Below, piece by piece: positions 32,428 through 33,267 of a DNA stretch of 33,267 bases (position 1 is the stretch's first letter; the number at the start of each line of letters is the position of its first letter). Source of the DNA: an uncultured Roseburia sp. (GTDB taxonomy: Bacteria > Bacillota > Clostridia > Lachnospirales > Lachnospiraceae); assembly GCA_934292805.1 (NCBI GenBank), contig CAKQXQ010000025.1, positions 1 to 33,267 on the forward strand, read 5' to 3'. The position numbers and the translations under genes were made by a program. The notes under the pieces are model-generated. The model was not told the origin of the DNA. It did no database searches and saw nothing but the letters and a program-made list of their open reading frames with translations.

Positions 32428-33267
32428 AGCCGGCAAATCCGCATAATAACACGATGACACCAAGAATGATACGGTACCATCCAAACACTTTGAAATCGTG
32501 TTTCTTAATATATCCCATTAAAAATTTAATTACAACAAGAGATACTGCAAATGCAACAACCATTCCCACCACAAGGATTACGCCTTCCTGAGAAGTCATA
32601 GTTGCGTTCATCAAAAACTTTGCACCTTTCAAAAGACTGGCTCCAAACATAACCGGGATTGCAAGGAAAAATGTATATTCCGCTGCAACAGTTCTGGAAA
32701 TTCCAAGTAATAATGCTCCGACAATTGTTGCTCCGGAACGGGATGTTCCTGGGAAAATCGCTGCGATCAGCTGAAACATTCCAATCCAGAATGCCAGTTT
32801 ATAATCAATGCCGACAAGGGTATTCACCTTTGCCTTTTTTCCTTTGTGATAATTCTCAATGACAATAAATGCTATACCAAACAGGATCAGCATAATTGCT
32901 ACTGTCTGGTAATTGTAAAATAAAGCTTCCAGCTGTTCATCGAAAAGCACACCTACGATCGCAGCCGGCACACAGGATACTAAAATGTGAAACCACAATT
33001 TGAATATATCCCATTTTATATAAGCACCTGCTCCGGTTTTCGCCAATGGTTCTTTATTATTTTTCTTGCCAAAAGGCCAGATCTGATTCCAGAATAAAAT
33101 TACAACTGCAAGAATCGCACCAAGCTGGATTACCACTTCAAACATGCTATAAAATTCATCCGATACGTTTAATGATACGATTTCATTTAAAAGAATCATA
33201 TGTCCTGTGCTGCTGATTGGAAGCCATTCTGTAATACCTTCCACAATACCAAATAATATTGCTTTTA
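32417..33267 (-). CDS. uppP: Undecaprenyl-diphosphatase UppP/BacA (start lies beyond the right edge)
   Basis: Membrane phosphatase that recycles undecaprenyl pyrophosphate to the carrier lipid for cell-wall synthesis; it also confers bacitracin resistance when overexpressed. About 283 residues are visible and the frame is open at the last base, so only a few N-terminal residues are missing. Both family motifs are present: EGITEWLPISSTGHM near the N-terminus and PGTSRSGATIVGALLLG at about two thirds. About eight membrane segments are seen. It overlaps the convergent GNAT gene tail-to-tail by 11 bp. Confidence 0.95.
   Translation of the reverse strand, partial: KAILFGIVEGITEWLPISSTGHMILLNEIVSLNVSDEFYSMFEVVIQLGAILAVVILFWNQIWPFGKKNNKEPLAKTGAGAYIKWDIFKLWFHILVSCVPAAIVGVLFDEQLEALFYNYQTVAIMLILFGIAFIVIENYHKGKKAKVNTLVGIDYKLAFWIGMFQLIAAIFPGTSRSGATIVGALLLGISRTVAAEYTFFLAIPVMFGASLLKGAKFLMNATMTSQEGVILVVGMVVAFAVSLVVIKFLMGYIKKHDFKVFGWYRIILGVIVLLCGFAGFIG

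Noticed and set aside
1..33267. CRISPR arrays, tRNA and rRNA genes
   Set aside because: No regularly spaced repeat series, no cloverleaf with a CCA-like end and no conserved rRNA segments were seen on either strand.

Overview
The window reads as chromosomal DNA of a moderately AT-rich, low-GC Gram-positive anaerobe, most likely a gut clostridium of the Lachnospiraceae type. The reasons are strong AGGAGG-type ribosome binding sites, Firmicutes-style lipoproteins, a bile salt hydrolase-like gene, PhoP boxes of the Bacillus type, a fructose PTS operon with a DeoR regulator, and MATE and sodium-coupled transporters typical of that group. The genus cannot be fixed from the sequence alone. No rRNA, tRNA or CRISPR array was seen.

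Layout. 1-3688 (minus): a probable operon of cardiolipin synthase, a choloylglycine hydrolase-family enzyme and the N-terminal part of FtsH. 3834-9135: a DUF4349 lipoprotein, a small lipoprotein, an Eis-like acetyltransferase, an AraC-type regulator and a divergent MATE pump. 9172-18756 (minus): a phosphate locus, read in transcription order as a small alarmone synthetase, pstS, pstC, pstA, pstB, phoU, a Na/Pi cotransporter with a PhoU-like tail, then phoP-phoR. Phased TTTACA repeats (Pho boxes) with -10 elements lie in front of pstS and of the Na/Pi gene. A 124-bp MITE-like foldback element with an 8-bp target duplication sits between the Na/Pi gene and phoP. 18953-20345 (minus): a hipBA toxin-antitoxin pair with palindromic operators, directly upstream of the alarmone synthetase. 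20712-23468: a truncated ECF-type S component, an NhaC antiporter, a mobile-element scar (a KilA-N-like fragment between 19-bp direct repeats) and a rhodanese-like protein without its catalytic cysteine. 23567-28760 (minus): a sodium:neurotransmitter symporter-family protein, then the fructose operon fruR-fruK-fruA with its promoter and twin operators. 29095-33267: a histidine phosphatase, a DMT transporter, a HAD phosphatase, a GNAT acetyltransferase and the start-truncated undecaprenyl-diphosphatase.

How the genes work together. The pst genes, the low-affinity Na/Pi carrier, PhoU and PhoPR form a complete phosphate uptake and sensing module. Its upstream neighbours, HipBA and a (p)ppGpp synthetase, put a growth-arrest module on the same strand, which invites a test for a phosphate-starvation/stringent-response link. 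Sodium handling recurs in NhaC, the SNF-family symporter and the Na/Pi carrier. Several start codons were moved from the longest reading frame to an ATG with a good ribosome binding site; these are stated in the entries.
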